Positions 44,174-55,202 of a DNA stretch of 64,000 nucleotides are shown in pieces. The notes under the pieces were generated by a model, which ran no database searches, was not told where the DNA came from, and saw nothing but the letters and a program-made list of their open reading frames with translations. Source of the stretch: Edaphochlamys debaryana (lineage: Eukaryota > Chlorophyta > Chlorophyceae > Chlamydomonadales); assembly GCA_016858145.1 (NCBI GenBank), contig JAEHOE010000013.1, positions 372,001-436,000 of the forward strand. Reading direction: 5' to 3'. Each line of letters starts with the position of its first letter. The first letter of the stretch is position 1. A program made the translations under genes and the position numbers.

Positions 44174-47100
44174 ATGCCGTGGTGGCAGGCGCGCACAGCT
44201 CGGCGCCGGCCAGCCACCAAGCCCAGTGATCCGCTTCGGGTGGGCTCGCTTAACGTACGCGGGCTTACCTCAGGCACTGAGTCCCTGGACCAACCGCGCC
44301 TGTCGGCGTACCTCAGGCTCTGGGCACAGCAACGGCTAGACGTGGTCTGCCTCCAAGAGACCAGAGTCACAGCGGCTCTGATCTCGGGTGTGGAAACTCA
44401 AATACAAGCAATAAGCAACACTCTGCGGCTGAGTGGCTGGCTGGCCTTCTGGGGGCCAGCGCAGCTGGGGGACAATGGCGGCGCAGCGGGGGGAACAGCC
44501 ATCCTGGTGCGCTCGGCGCTGGTCACGTCTGGCGCCCTCCAGGTCGCGGGCGCACACTCAGCGACTGAGGATGGGCGCGCGGTGCGGGTCCCAGTGCAGT
44601 GGGGTGGCCACTCCTTCACACTGCTCAGCACGTACCTGCCGTCAGGACAACCAACACAGCAGCGGCTCTTCATCCAACAGCAGCTAGCACCAATAGCCGC
44701 CAACGCGGAGACGCATGTGTGGGCCGGGGACTTCAATTTCGTGATGGACCCAGCACTCGACTGCAGCTCTGGCCCTAACAGCCGGCGAGAGGACACAGCA
44801 ACGGCGGGGGTCTTCAGCGCCGCCTGCCCAGGGCTTACGGACGCTTTCCGCAGCCTCCACCCAACCGTCCGCAGCTTCACCTTCTTCTACCCGTCTGGAG
44901 CCTCCCGCCTGGACCGCTTTCACGTCTCCTCCGACCTGGCGGCGAACGTGGCATCGTGCCGCATTGAGTGCGGCAGACCCGCTGACCACCGACTTGTGCT
45001 GCTACGCCTCTCACCATCCCCCGCCGCCCAGCCCCCGGGCAAAGGGTTGCCGAGGGTCAGGATGCATTTCCTTGACTTCACCGACTTGCGCGAGAGCTTC
45101 TGCGAATGGATTGACTCCCAGCGTGCCTCGATGCCAACGGACAGCCGACAGGTGCTCTCCTGGTGGCCAGCGGTGAAGGCAGGCATTAATAGGGAACTGC
45201 GGGCGCTCAACCAGATAGCACAGCAGCGCTCCGTCAGCGCTACAGCAGCAGAACAGACAGCCGCACAGTCAGCCGAAGCCGCCATGGCGGCAGTGGAGGC
45301 AGGCGACGAAGCCGCAGCTGCGCAGGCGGTTGCGGCAAGGAGCGCAGCAGCCAGGGCGGCATGCCGGGCCTCAGCACGGGCAGCTCGGAAGACTCGCCAC
45401 ACCTGGATCCATGCAGGCGAACGACCTTCACCCCTCCTCTCCCGCCTTCTGCGACCACCAGCCGCCTGCCGCCGAATCTGCGCACTCCGTCGAGCTGACG
45501 GGACCCTCACCTCCACCCCCCGCGAGATGGCACACAGCGTAGCCCGCTTCTGGCAGCGAGTCAGCACACCCAGCCCAGTTGACCATACCGCCCGTGCACA
45601 GGTGCTCCAGGCGCTTCGGGAGGCAGCGCTCAACTGCCCTGAGGAGTCAGTCACCAAGATGGGGGAGCCGACGGTGACTGCGACGGAGGTGGCAGCGGCC
45701 ATCTCCGCCGCCCCGCAAGGCAAAGCCCCCGGCGCGGACGGCATCCCCATGGAGCTGTACAAGGCATATAGCGGGCAGTTCTCGAGCATCCTAGCAGCCG
45801 TGTTCTCAGCGGCAATGGCGGCTGGTACAGCGCCTCGTGGCTTTCTTGACGGTGTGATTTCGTGCTTCTTCAAGTCAGGCGACCCAACCCAGCCCGCCAA
45901 CTATAGGCCCATCACGCTGCTGGACACGGACTACCGAACTTTGGCCCGCGTCCTGGCAGCCCGCCTGCAACCAGCCTTCGCCGCCATTATCAGCCCCGAG
46001 CAGACCGCCTTTCTGTCAGGTCGACGGATTGCTGATAACATCATGCTCATGCAGCTGACACCAGAGCTGCTAAGAGTGGCAGGTGAGGAGGGGCTCATGG
46101 CCTTCCTAGATTTCCACAAGGCGTACGACACGCTGGACCGGGGCTTCCTGTTTGAGTGCCTGGAAGCGCTGGGGGTTGGCAATGGCTTCCTGGCGTGGGT
46201 GCGGCTTCTGCACCAGGGCACAAGATCCGCGGCCCTAGTCAACGGCGACGTATCAGGTCACCTGGAGATAACAGCAGGGGTACGGCAAGGCTGCCCATTA
46301 GCGCCGCTGCTCTACCTGGCGGCCGCTCAAGCGCTACTATCGTGGCTTGCTAAACAGGGATTCCAGATTGCTCTCTCACCCAACGGCCGCCAGCTTGTCC
46401 TCCGAGCTTCCCAATACGCAGACGACTACACGCAATTCTTGCGACCCAACACAGCCGCCGCTTTCGCTGCAGCCATGGAGACCTTTGCGCAAGCAAGTGG
46501 ACAACGCCTGAACGCCAGCAAGTCGGAGCTGCTCCCCGTCGGCCTGATCCCACCGCCTGCGCCGCTGCCCGCGCCGCTGCCCGGCCCACCGCCCGCGCCG
46601 CCGCACGGCCCGCCGCCCGCACCGGCGCTGGACCCACCACCAGATCCACCGCACACGCTGCCGCCTGGCCTGCCGCCCGCGCTGCCGCCTGGCCTGCCGC
46701 CCGCGCCGCCGCCTGGCCTGCTGCCCGCGCCGCCGCCTGGCCTGCCGCCCGCGCCGCCGCCTGGCCTGCCGCCCGCGCCGCCGCCTGGCCTGCCGCCCGC
46801 GCTGCCGCCTGGCCTGCTGCCCGCGCCGCCGCCTGGCCTGCCGCCCGCGCCGCCGCCTGGCCTGCCGCCCGCGCCGCCGCCTGGCCTGCCGCCCGCGCCG
46901 CCGCCTGGCCCGCCGCCCGCGCCGCCGCCTGCTGCCGCCCGCGCCGCCGCCTGGCCTGCCGCCCGCGCCGCCGCCTGGCCTGCCGCCCGCGCCGCCGCCT
47001 GGCCTGCCGCCCGCGCCGCCGCCTGAGCCGCCGCCCGCGCCGCCGCCTGGCCTGCCGCCCGCGCCGCCGCCTGGCCTGCCGCCCGCGCCGCCGCCTGAGC

Positions 47101-48999
47101 CGCCGCCCGGCCCGCCGCCCGCACCGCCACCCCCTGATACCTCACTGCGAACCGTCGTGAAGGCCAAGACCCTGGGGGTAACAGTCGCCAACACCGCCGC
47201 CCTGTGCAAGCCGGCCATCGCCCTGGATGGAGTCTACTCGGCTCTAACCAAGCTGGTGTCCCTGAATCTTTCAGCCTTTGGGAGAGCGTCGACGGCCTCT
47301 GGCTACGCAATCTCCAAGGTCCTGTACCACCTGGAATTCGCTTTCCCCCCCCCCGCCCGAGCTGCAGCGACTCTGCAGCACGGTCGCAGCGATGGTGGAC
47401 CGCAGCATGACGCCGGCGGCACACGCCAGTAACCCACACGCTCGCCTACCGGGGATAGGCTACAAGGCGATGTGCGTCCCCCCGGAGGACGGAGGGCTCG
47501 GCCTCCTCCCGGTGGTAGAACACGTACGGGCCCGACAAGCGGTGCTGGCGACACGCTGCGTGCTGGGCAGCTGCCCGAACCTCCTCCGCTTCAGGCCAGT
47601 GTGGCCGACGGTCGCAATGGAGCTCCTCCGACGAACGCACCCGGCCGTACACCCCCTCTGCCTCTTCACAGCCCAGCGGGCAGGCCCCAACGCCGCCACC
47701 AAGGTGCTGGGGACCACGGCAAACAGCCCCTGCCCGACGCTGAACATGATAACGGGGGCACTCCTCCATCTCCCCCGGGTTGAGTTGATCAAGAGCCCCG
47801 CGGTGGGGCCGTGGGTACACAGCGCGCCAGTATGGGGAAATCCGGCCCTCAGACCCGCAGCAGCGGGCCGTGGGGGGCTGGAAAGCATGTATGCGGACCT
47901 GATGGGTATCAATGAATTGAGGACTGTTGGCCAACTAGTAAGAGCCTATAGGGCAGGGGCGGGAGCAAGGGCGGGGCTCAGTGGAGCCCAGGGGGGCAGG
48001 CTGCCACCGATGGCTAGGAGCGAGTGCTCAAGGAAGGTGAAAGAGAACATCGTAGTTGGTCTGTGGGGACGAGGGGGGTATGAGTCTCTACCTGCAGCGC
48101 TACGCAATGGCCCTGCGCTCCTAGGGAGGATCGATAGCTTGATGGGCCATATTCCCGTACCGTGGGTGCAAGCAGCAACGGAGGTGGAAGAGAACCCGGA
48201 CTTGGCCTGCCCAGAGGAGGAGGCATGGAAAGAACTCTTGGGATGCATAGGTTGGCGGATCGGACAGACGCTTGTGTCAGCGGCTAGGCTGTCGGTGAGC
48301 TTGGCCACGGCCCTGCAGATGGAGCCCGCTTTTGAGTATGTGAAAGGCAAGCATTTGAACTTTGTGGCAGAGGCGCTGAGTGGTGGGGTAGGGGACGAGT
48401 CAGACCTGTTGGACCTACAAGCCACCTTGCGCAGGCTGTGGGCCCTGCGCTGGGAGAACGTGTGGAAGGAAGCTTTCTGGCGCTTGGCGCTCAACGGCTT
48501 TACTGGCTTTTCGGCACATGAAGGAACGGCCACGTGCCCATGTGAGATTGCGATGCACGGAGGGGACAGATTGCACCACTTTTGGAAATGCTACTTGGCT
48601 GAGGGCCTGGTTGATGAGATGTGCGCGTGTCTAGGGGGCGAGCAGGGCATGCCATGGACCTGGCCACTTCGCCGGTTCAATCTTTGGCTGGCTCGACCAA
48701 CGGAGGGAGTTGACCAGAGAGTGTGGGATGTGGTGTGTCTTGCAGCCACGACAGCCATGGAGAAGGGACGCCGATATCTATACGCGACAAGGGAGAATGG
48801 GAATCGCCTCGGGGTGCTGAACCGTGGACGTGTGTTGGTGTCAGCTGAGTTTTGGGGAGCGCTTCACTCTTTTGCTGCGCTCAGGCCACCAAGTGGCTGG
48901 GAGACAATACCGGCGGACCACCCTTTCCTGCGAGTCTCAGGTGGCAGATTGACTGTGCAGGAGCCCCCAGGCGTCCTGGCCTTGATTGACGATGATTAA
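44174..48999 (+). pseudogene. LINE copy 2 ORF2: APE endonuclease, reverse transcriptase, zinc motif
   Basis: ATG start MPWWQARTARRRP. Endonuclease: VGSLNVRGL, VVCLQETRV, VWAGDFNFVMDPALD, ADHRLVLLRL. RT: PANYRPITLLDTDYRTLARV, LMAFLDFHKAYDTLDRGFL, GVRQGCPLAPLLY, and an intact catalytic ASQYADDYTQFL. After SKSELLPVG the frame enters a Pro-rich minisatellite and meets a stop at 47026; coding resumes in a second frame (KAKTLGVTVANTAALCKPAI) and, after a C-run near 47350, in a third (LQRLCSTVAAMVDRSMTPAA) that runs to the end, with CPCEIAMHGGDRLHHFWKC as the zinc motif. Two frame changes make a full-length product unlikely unless the minisatellite length varies between copies. Confidence 0.8.
46545..47130 (+). 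repeat. 24-bp Pro-rich minisatellite inside LINE ORF2
   Basis: About 20 copies of a 24-base unit encoding Pro-Pro-Gly-Leu-Pro-Pro-Ala-Pro, with small deletions near the end that change frame. Copy 1 has only a short Pro/Gly stretch at the same place (APPPGPPPGPDHP), so the array expanded here. Confidence 0.95.
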
Positions 49000-49080
49000 A
49001 GGCACAGCGGAATTAGTGGAATAGTACTGAGGGGGGCTCTACGGGCCCGACCCTAGCAACGTGGTGTGACGACCGAAAGT

Positions 49081-50054
49081 CAGTCACGTTGCGTGGGTGT
49101 CGGTGTGCAGGTGGCACACCCAGTAGGTGGCGCTCTCGCTCAACCCCTCCCCTTCTGGAGGCGGTTCCTGCTGTAACCATCGCATCCTTCGAGGTGAGGA
49201 GCAGTTGGGGGTTGTTAGGCAGGGGCGCGCGGCGACCGTGACACAGCCTCGTGAAGCCCAGGACGGGGCACCTGATACACAGCTTGCCATTTCTATCACA
49301 GCTAAGTGTGGAGGACGAAGTCGGCCGACGTCAACGCCAGTCAGTGGGCGTGTGATCCAGCCATGGCGACGGCAAGCACCGCCCAGGGAGCCAAGACACC
49401 TGGGCCTTGAAGTCACTGGGGAGCTGCTCGAGTGAAATCGGTGCGTGTTGGGCCCTCCCGGAACCAGGAAAAGAGGAGGGGTGCGTGACAAGAGCATGCA
49501 GCTAAAAGGATGTGGAGCCTGTTCCCAGGCGCAGCCAGGGGTTGCCTGGAGCTGGTGCGCGGGGGCCGCTGCTCACACTTGCTTTCACGCTGCGTCGGTG
49601 TGAGAGCCTGGCGTTCAGCACTGATACGGCGAGGTCCCCATGCGAGCCTCTATGCCGCTGCCCCGACTCCGCGCTTCCCCAAGCACTTCGACGCATCTAT
49701 GGTTAACTACAAAGCATCCAAGGCCACTAAACCTGTGCAGCGCACTGCTTTCGAGCTTCCCAACAAGCCCAGCTTCACCCAACTTCGCTTCACGCAAACG
49801 TGCCGTTGAGGCCCTCCTGCAGCCCTCGCTGTCAATTTCTGCGCCTATCGACATCAGCAGAGGGCATATCGGCGCCCGCGGCAAGCTCCCGGCGTCTCGG
49901 CTACGCCCGGTCCCCAGCTCGGAGCTCCTTCTCAGCCTGAGGGCCGCAGCGCCTTCACCCTTCTCCGTTCAACAGGCGCTGGACAACTGAATAGAATGGC
50001 GTTCGGGCGAGGGAGGTCTTGAGGCCTGCTGAGGACTCGGCCTCGGTCAGAGCC
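49081..50054. other. Region between LINE copy 2 and the PP2C gene
   Basis: No gene supported. Plausible-looking frames of about 100 codons lie at 49510-49990 on plus, but they lack motifs and could be 5' UTR or an upstream exon of the phosphatase gene. The PP2C promoter should be here. Confidence 0.45.
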
Positions 50055-53000
50055 ATGGAGAGCCAGAGCGGGTCCCCCGAGGCCTGCACCCTGCGCCTGA
50101 AGCGCAGCCTCACCCTAGGTACGTTTGCGGGCAAACTGTGGGACAAGCACAGTAACCCGTTGCGCGGCCCAAGGCGCGAGCGGCAGTGACTTAGCAAGGC
50201 GCGAAGCTGCCCAACGTTTTGCTGCCCCGGCCCAATCCCTGCAGACCCGACTGGACTAGCTGCTGCTGAGGGCGAGGTGCAGTTGCTGTCGCCGCCCAGC
50301 GTGTGCCTCTGCGGAGACCAGCAGTCGCAGCCGGCCAGCGCTTGCCGCGCCTGTGCGCCAGCCCGCAGCGCGTCCCCACCGCCAACGCCGTTTGTCGCGG
50401 CTGCGGTTGTGCACCAGGACGTTGTGTCTGCATTCCAGGCGACGCACGAAGTACCGTGCTCGCCGGGCTCGGTGTTCAGACACCAAGACACAATCATCGA
50501 GACGAGCAGCTCCGAGGAGCCATGCGCGACCGCTCAAGCGCCAGCAGTAGCGCGCATCAGCGGCACGCTAAGCACGCCCGCCGAGGGGGCCGCGCCCTGC
50601 GGTCCGTTTGAGGCAGCGCCCGCGCCTCAGCCTTCGATGCAGCGACAGTCGTCTTCGTCGCTGGGCGCTGTCAGCAGCTGCCCCGCGCACGGCGTAAAGG
50701 CGGTCTGCGGCAAGCGCAACAAAATGGAGGATATGTATGCGGTCCAGGTCAACTTCTTCGACATCCCCCTGTCTCCGACCGCGGACTCCGACCTGCAGGA
50801 CAAGCTTCCCACCCGCATCGCCGTGCAGCTAGAGACAGGCGAGGGTTCCCCCACGAGCAGCGCGCCGCTGTCTCCTAGCGGCCAGCAGCAAGGCGGGGGG
50901 GCCGGGAGCGGCGGGGCCGGGGACACGGGGGACCAATCCGTCAACTCGTGCGCGGCTTCGTCCGACACCGGCCCCGGGATGTGCGACACGCTCCACTTCT
51001 TCGGCGTGTATGATGGCCACGGTGGATGCCAAGCCGCGGAGCACTGCGCCAAGCGGCTGCACCACCACCTGTCTCACTCGCTGGCGGCGGCGTGCGGGTG
51101 CCTTGTCACGGACGGCAACCAGCTGCTGCAAGCGCCGGAGGCCGATAGCAGCCAGGTGGACTGGTCCATCAGCAGCTCCTTAATGCAGTCAGTCGCCAAG
51201 CTCGCCTGCCTCAGCATGCATGAGCACAACGCCGTCTCGCCACCGGCTCAAGGGCACGGCACGGTCGCGGCGGCCGCTGCGGCCGCCGCTTCCCACCCCG
51301 GCTCGGCTGCCGACAAGTCGCACGCCCGGCACCGGCTCCACGGCGTGGACTCCGACAGCAGTGGGGGCAGCGCGGGGCCGGACGACCACTGCCTATACCC
51401 GCTGCAGGAGAACGAGGCGGACGTTGGGGACACGCTGTTTGCCGACAATGACAGCAGCGGCTCCAGCGGCAGCTCGGACCGCTCCGACGGCGTTAGCATC
51501 ACGGGCATGCTTGAGGAGGCGCTCAAGGAGGCGTTCGTGAAGACGGACGCGGAGTTCGCCAACGACGGCTGTGCGGCCATGGTGGGCAGCACGGCGCTGG
51601 TGGCACTGGTCGGTACGCGCAAGGTCTGGCTAGCAAATTGTGGTGAGTGCGGGCCGCGTTATCTGAGGTTCGGGACCATGATTTGGTCGGACTGCATTGG
51701 GCACGGTACTGCGGGCTATAGCGGACTCTGCTTAGCTTGGGCCCAAAGCCTCTGCTTGGGCCTGAAGCCTTTATCCTGAAGCCCTGCCATGGCTCAGCCC
51801 AGATTGGTTCCCCGAGCATGCTGCTCATGCTTGTAGGCTTACCCCAGTGCCCCAACTTGCCCTTGCGCCCGTCCCTGCAGGCGACTCGCGCGCAGTGCTG
51901 TGCCGCAACGGCAAGGCTATCCAGCTCACTGACGACCACAAGCCGGAGCGCGAGGACGAGGCGGTGAGCGGGTCCCTTTCTTTGCCAGCCTCATCAACCT
52001 GATCAACCAGCGGAACATGGCTTGTGCAACATGTGCAGCAGGCCAGCGGAACATGGCTTGTGGGCTTGCACTTGCGGCCTCCACCTGGCCCAGCTGGTAG
52101 CTCATCAGCCTTGCAGCCGCGGTGCTGCTGCTGCCGCTCTAGACTCATCTGTCTCTCTGGGTCGTTTCTCTCGTGACACACAGGAACGCGTGGAGAAGGC
52201 GGGCGGCCAGGTGCTCTACTGGAACGGGCACCGCGTCATGGGCGTTCTGGCGATGTCCCGCGCTATCGGGGACCACGGGCTGCGGCCATACATCATCCCG
52301 GAGCCCGAGGTGAGGCATTAAACGCATCATGTTGCGGGCAGTATGCTTGTGTGATGTGGGTCGGGCCCGGCTGGTCATCTGGGTTGGGTCCATGAGCCGG
52401 TAGGATGTGGGTTGGGGCATACGCACGAGCAGGGCCGATTTCCTAATGTGGGTTCAGCCGGTTGCGCTCTACTACTGGCTTCCCTAACTGCTGCCCGCTT
52501 CGCCAGCTCTTTTGCCCCAGACATAGAGGAATCTCACGCAGCCGCTGACCGCGCCCTGCCCCCTTCTGCATCCCTAGGTGTCCGTCGTGTGCCGAACCGA
52601 CGACGATGACTTCCTGCTGCTAGCCAGCGACGGCCTGTGGGACGTGATGGCGAACCAGGTGCGCCCCAGTCTCGTCGCAAGCTGCGTCCTTGCGGCCCCC
52701 TTGGCATATGTCTAAGGGGTTGGCACGCGCCGCTACGTGGACCCCGTGTCCTCTTGGTTGGAGCCTTGCTGCGTGCTGGCCTCGCGCTCAGCCTCCTGTG
52801 CCGCGGCCCGGGTGCTCACCGCGCTCCGCAGGAGGCGACCAACCTGTGCGTCCGCTGCATCAAGCGCGCGCGGGAGAAGGGCGCCACCCGCAACGCCGCC
52901 GTCCGCATCGCGGCCAGCGTGCTGACTAAGGCCGCGATCGACCGCGGCAGCAAGGACAACGTGACGGTGGTAATTGTGGACCTACGCAGCGAGCGACCCG

Positions 53001-53146
53001 GAGGGCCGCCCGAGAAGCCCGCCGGCGGCGTCTCGTGCGGCGGCGCCGAGGGCACCGACGCGTCCGCTGGAGGCGACGTGCCCCCGACGCCGACGGCTGC
53101 GGCGCCCCAGCCACCTACGGCGCCTGCGGTGGAATGCAGCAGCTGA
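50055..53146 (+). CDS. PP2C-type protein serine/threonine phosphatase
   Basis: Metal-dependent (Mg/Mn) phosphatase that removes phosphate from Ser/Thr. Exons 50055-50118, 50245-51642, 51881-51963, 52184-52309, 52578-52658, 52832-53146; phases agree and give about 688 residues. Family motifs: [11 protein letters not shown] near residue 183 (metal-binding Asp), [10 protein letters not shown] near 274, [10 protein letters not shown] near 466, [13 protein letters not shown] across the first inner intron, [35 protein letters not shown], and [13 protein letters not shown] near 624. A long N-terminal extension and about 180 residues of Ser/Gly/Asp/Ala-rich sequence between GHGG and VGST make it much larger than a minimal PP2C. 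Similar layout to plant clade-A-type enzymes, but ABA signalling cannot be claimed. Start chosen as the ATG whose exon splices in phase. Confidence 0.92.
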
Positions 53147-55202
53147 CTCCGCTATCTACATATGCGCTGAAGACCCGCTTAGGAGACGACTTGAGACTGG
53201 ACGGTATGTTTTTGCGGCTTGGTGAGTGTGGCGCTGGACTTGAACGGAGACTGGAGGCGCGGCTGCGCCGGGTTTGGAGGTCGGGGGAAGAGGTTGGGCG
53301 AAGTGCGGAGGAGCGGTGCTGCGTGGAGCCCAGGCCGAGTGGCTTTGGCAGGAATCGATTCGCTACGAGGCGTAACGGTATCGGAGAGGCCGCTGGGGGG
53401 AGGCTGTTTTGCCATGTTGCACTGGTGTTTGCAGTCGCACATGCTTTTCCGCTGCGGGGGCCATGGGGCCGCCTGCCGCCCTGCACGCGCTACGCCCTAT
53501 GTATCGGCGGCCGTGCTGGGCGGCCGCGCGCCTTAGCTAGGGCCCCTGGCCCGCGGACTAGAGTTCGGCCGTCACCCTGCGAGTGCCTCCGGGTAGCTCC
53601 GCGGCTCTAGTGTTGTCAAGCCTGTCGACGGCACCCCTGTTTGCTGCATTGGTCAGTGTCTTGCGGGCGGCGGTGCGGCCAGCGCTGTCATGCGGCTATA
53701 CATAGCCGCGGCCGTGCGCTTGGGCGTGCTGCGACGCGTATGCGGCCCCGGTCTGAAGCGTGGGCGGCGCCCCGACACGTATTGTGGCGCTGCGCGCCCG
53801 CGCGCGGGTGTGTCTGGCTTGGGCGGGCCGCGTACGTGCGAGCCTCGCCTCGGTCGCGCCCCCTTGGGGCTCTTCCAGTGGTGGCACCCCAGCTGTGGGG
53901 CCCATGTTGCTTGTCTTAATAGCTCCCTGGGCGCGAGGCGTAGCGTCCCCGGTGGTAGGAGTTGTGAAACACGGCCCGATGAGACTACCGTATGATGAAT
54001 GGACACTTAGCGTAATGCGGCATGTTGGCACAGCAAGCCGTGCAGGATGTGTCGGCACCGTCAGTTGTAGGCTTGGGTGAGGAGAGCGTGGCGTCGCGCA
54101 GGGCCGGGGGCGAAGCTTTCAATTGCAAGTCTAAATTGCGCATTCCAACTGATGCAGTTCTTCCCCCGCAGCGCCCACAATCCCCCAAGGCGGTAACTCT
54201 CCGCGCGACCGCTCGGTGAAGTGCTAGATAGCCATGCTGCAGTATATGGAGGCTATGTCCTGCAACTCCATCCAAGGTGGGAACTCTAAGCACCGACAGC
54301 CAGAGGCCGCAGCGGTTCAAAGCCCCAGCCTCCAGCGACAGGGACGCATCAACTGTCGCACTCACTCGACAGCGAATCCATGCCACAGGTGAAAGTATGC
54401 TCCATGCTAACACACGGCAGAAAGCCTCATCATACATTACCGTATAACTCTGTTCTCGCTTTGCTCTGGCTTCGAGCGGTCACTTGAGGCCCCACTGATG
54501 TCACTCGATGCCCCACTCAGGTCAACAGCCTCGGCAGCCCCCAACCCCTCACCCGCAACGCTCAACCCCGCCAAGACCTGCTTCACGAACTGCAGTTGCA
54601 ATTTGCACGGTCCTCAACCTTCCAATCCCCACCAAGCGCTTCGCTTTGTTCTGTCGGTGTCGTCAACCCCCCAATCCTTAACCTCCAGCCCCCCAACCAG
54701 CCATGCCCCCCACACTCAAGATGCACATAATCACGCCCGCTCCGACGCTCCTGCTGCCGCGGCTAAGCGCCACGCGCCTGGGGCCCTCGCCTGCAGCCCC
54801 CGGCCTCTGAGCTCCCATGCACCCCCCGGCCGTCAGAAGCTGCTACGTCGTCTTGCCGCCTCCCTCCGGCCCATCTCGGCCTTGTGCATGTTCACCGGCC
54901 GGCCCCTCGCGCCCCGTATCCGCCGCCGCACCGCTGCCGCCAGGACCGGGATCCGCGTGTGCCGCCTCCGTACCGCCATCGGCAACCTCAGGCGCCGCTG
55001 ATCCAGCTGGCGGCGCCGATCCTGCAGACAGCGAGCCAGCTGGCGCTGCCGCCGCCGCCGCCGCAGTTTGCGGCTCCGCCAGGCCCGGCTCCGGAACGGC
55101 GCCATGCGCCGCCGCCGAGGACGCCGCTGGGTGGGCGGCACTGGCAGCGGCAGTGGCAGCTGCGGACTTGGAGTGGCGGTGCAGGGGCCAGTGTCGGTCC
55201 AG
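53147..55202. other. Intergenic region between convergent PP2C and Sec14 genes
   Basis: Holds the 3' UTRs of both genes. No supported coding frame; the long Arg/Ala/Pro-rich frames near 54500-55140 look like composition artefacts. No recognisable repeat beyond C/G-rich words. Confidence 0.5.

Larger units (their letters stand above)
43258..49080 (+). mobile_element. LINE copy 2 (L1-like), probably 5'-truncated in ORF1
   Basis: Same domain order and orientation as copy 1 but diverged enough to be a different family. Only the coiled-coil-like half of ORF1 is present, as expected for 5' truncation during target-primed reverse transcription. ORF2 has intact endonuclease and RT signatures but two frame changes around a Pro-rich minisatellite. 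Boundaries approximate. Confidence 0.75.

Noticed and set aside
54833..55141. Arg-rich frames downstream of the Sec14 gene
   Set aside because: Composition artefact of GC-rich sequence; no conserved motif and no plausible exon signals.
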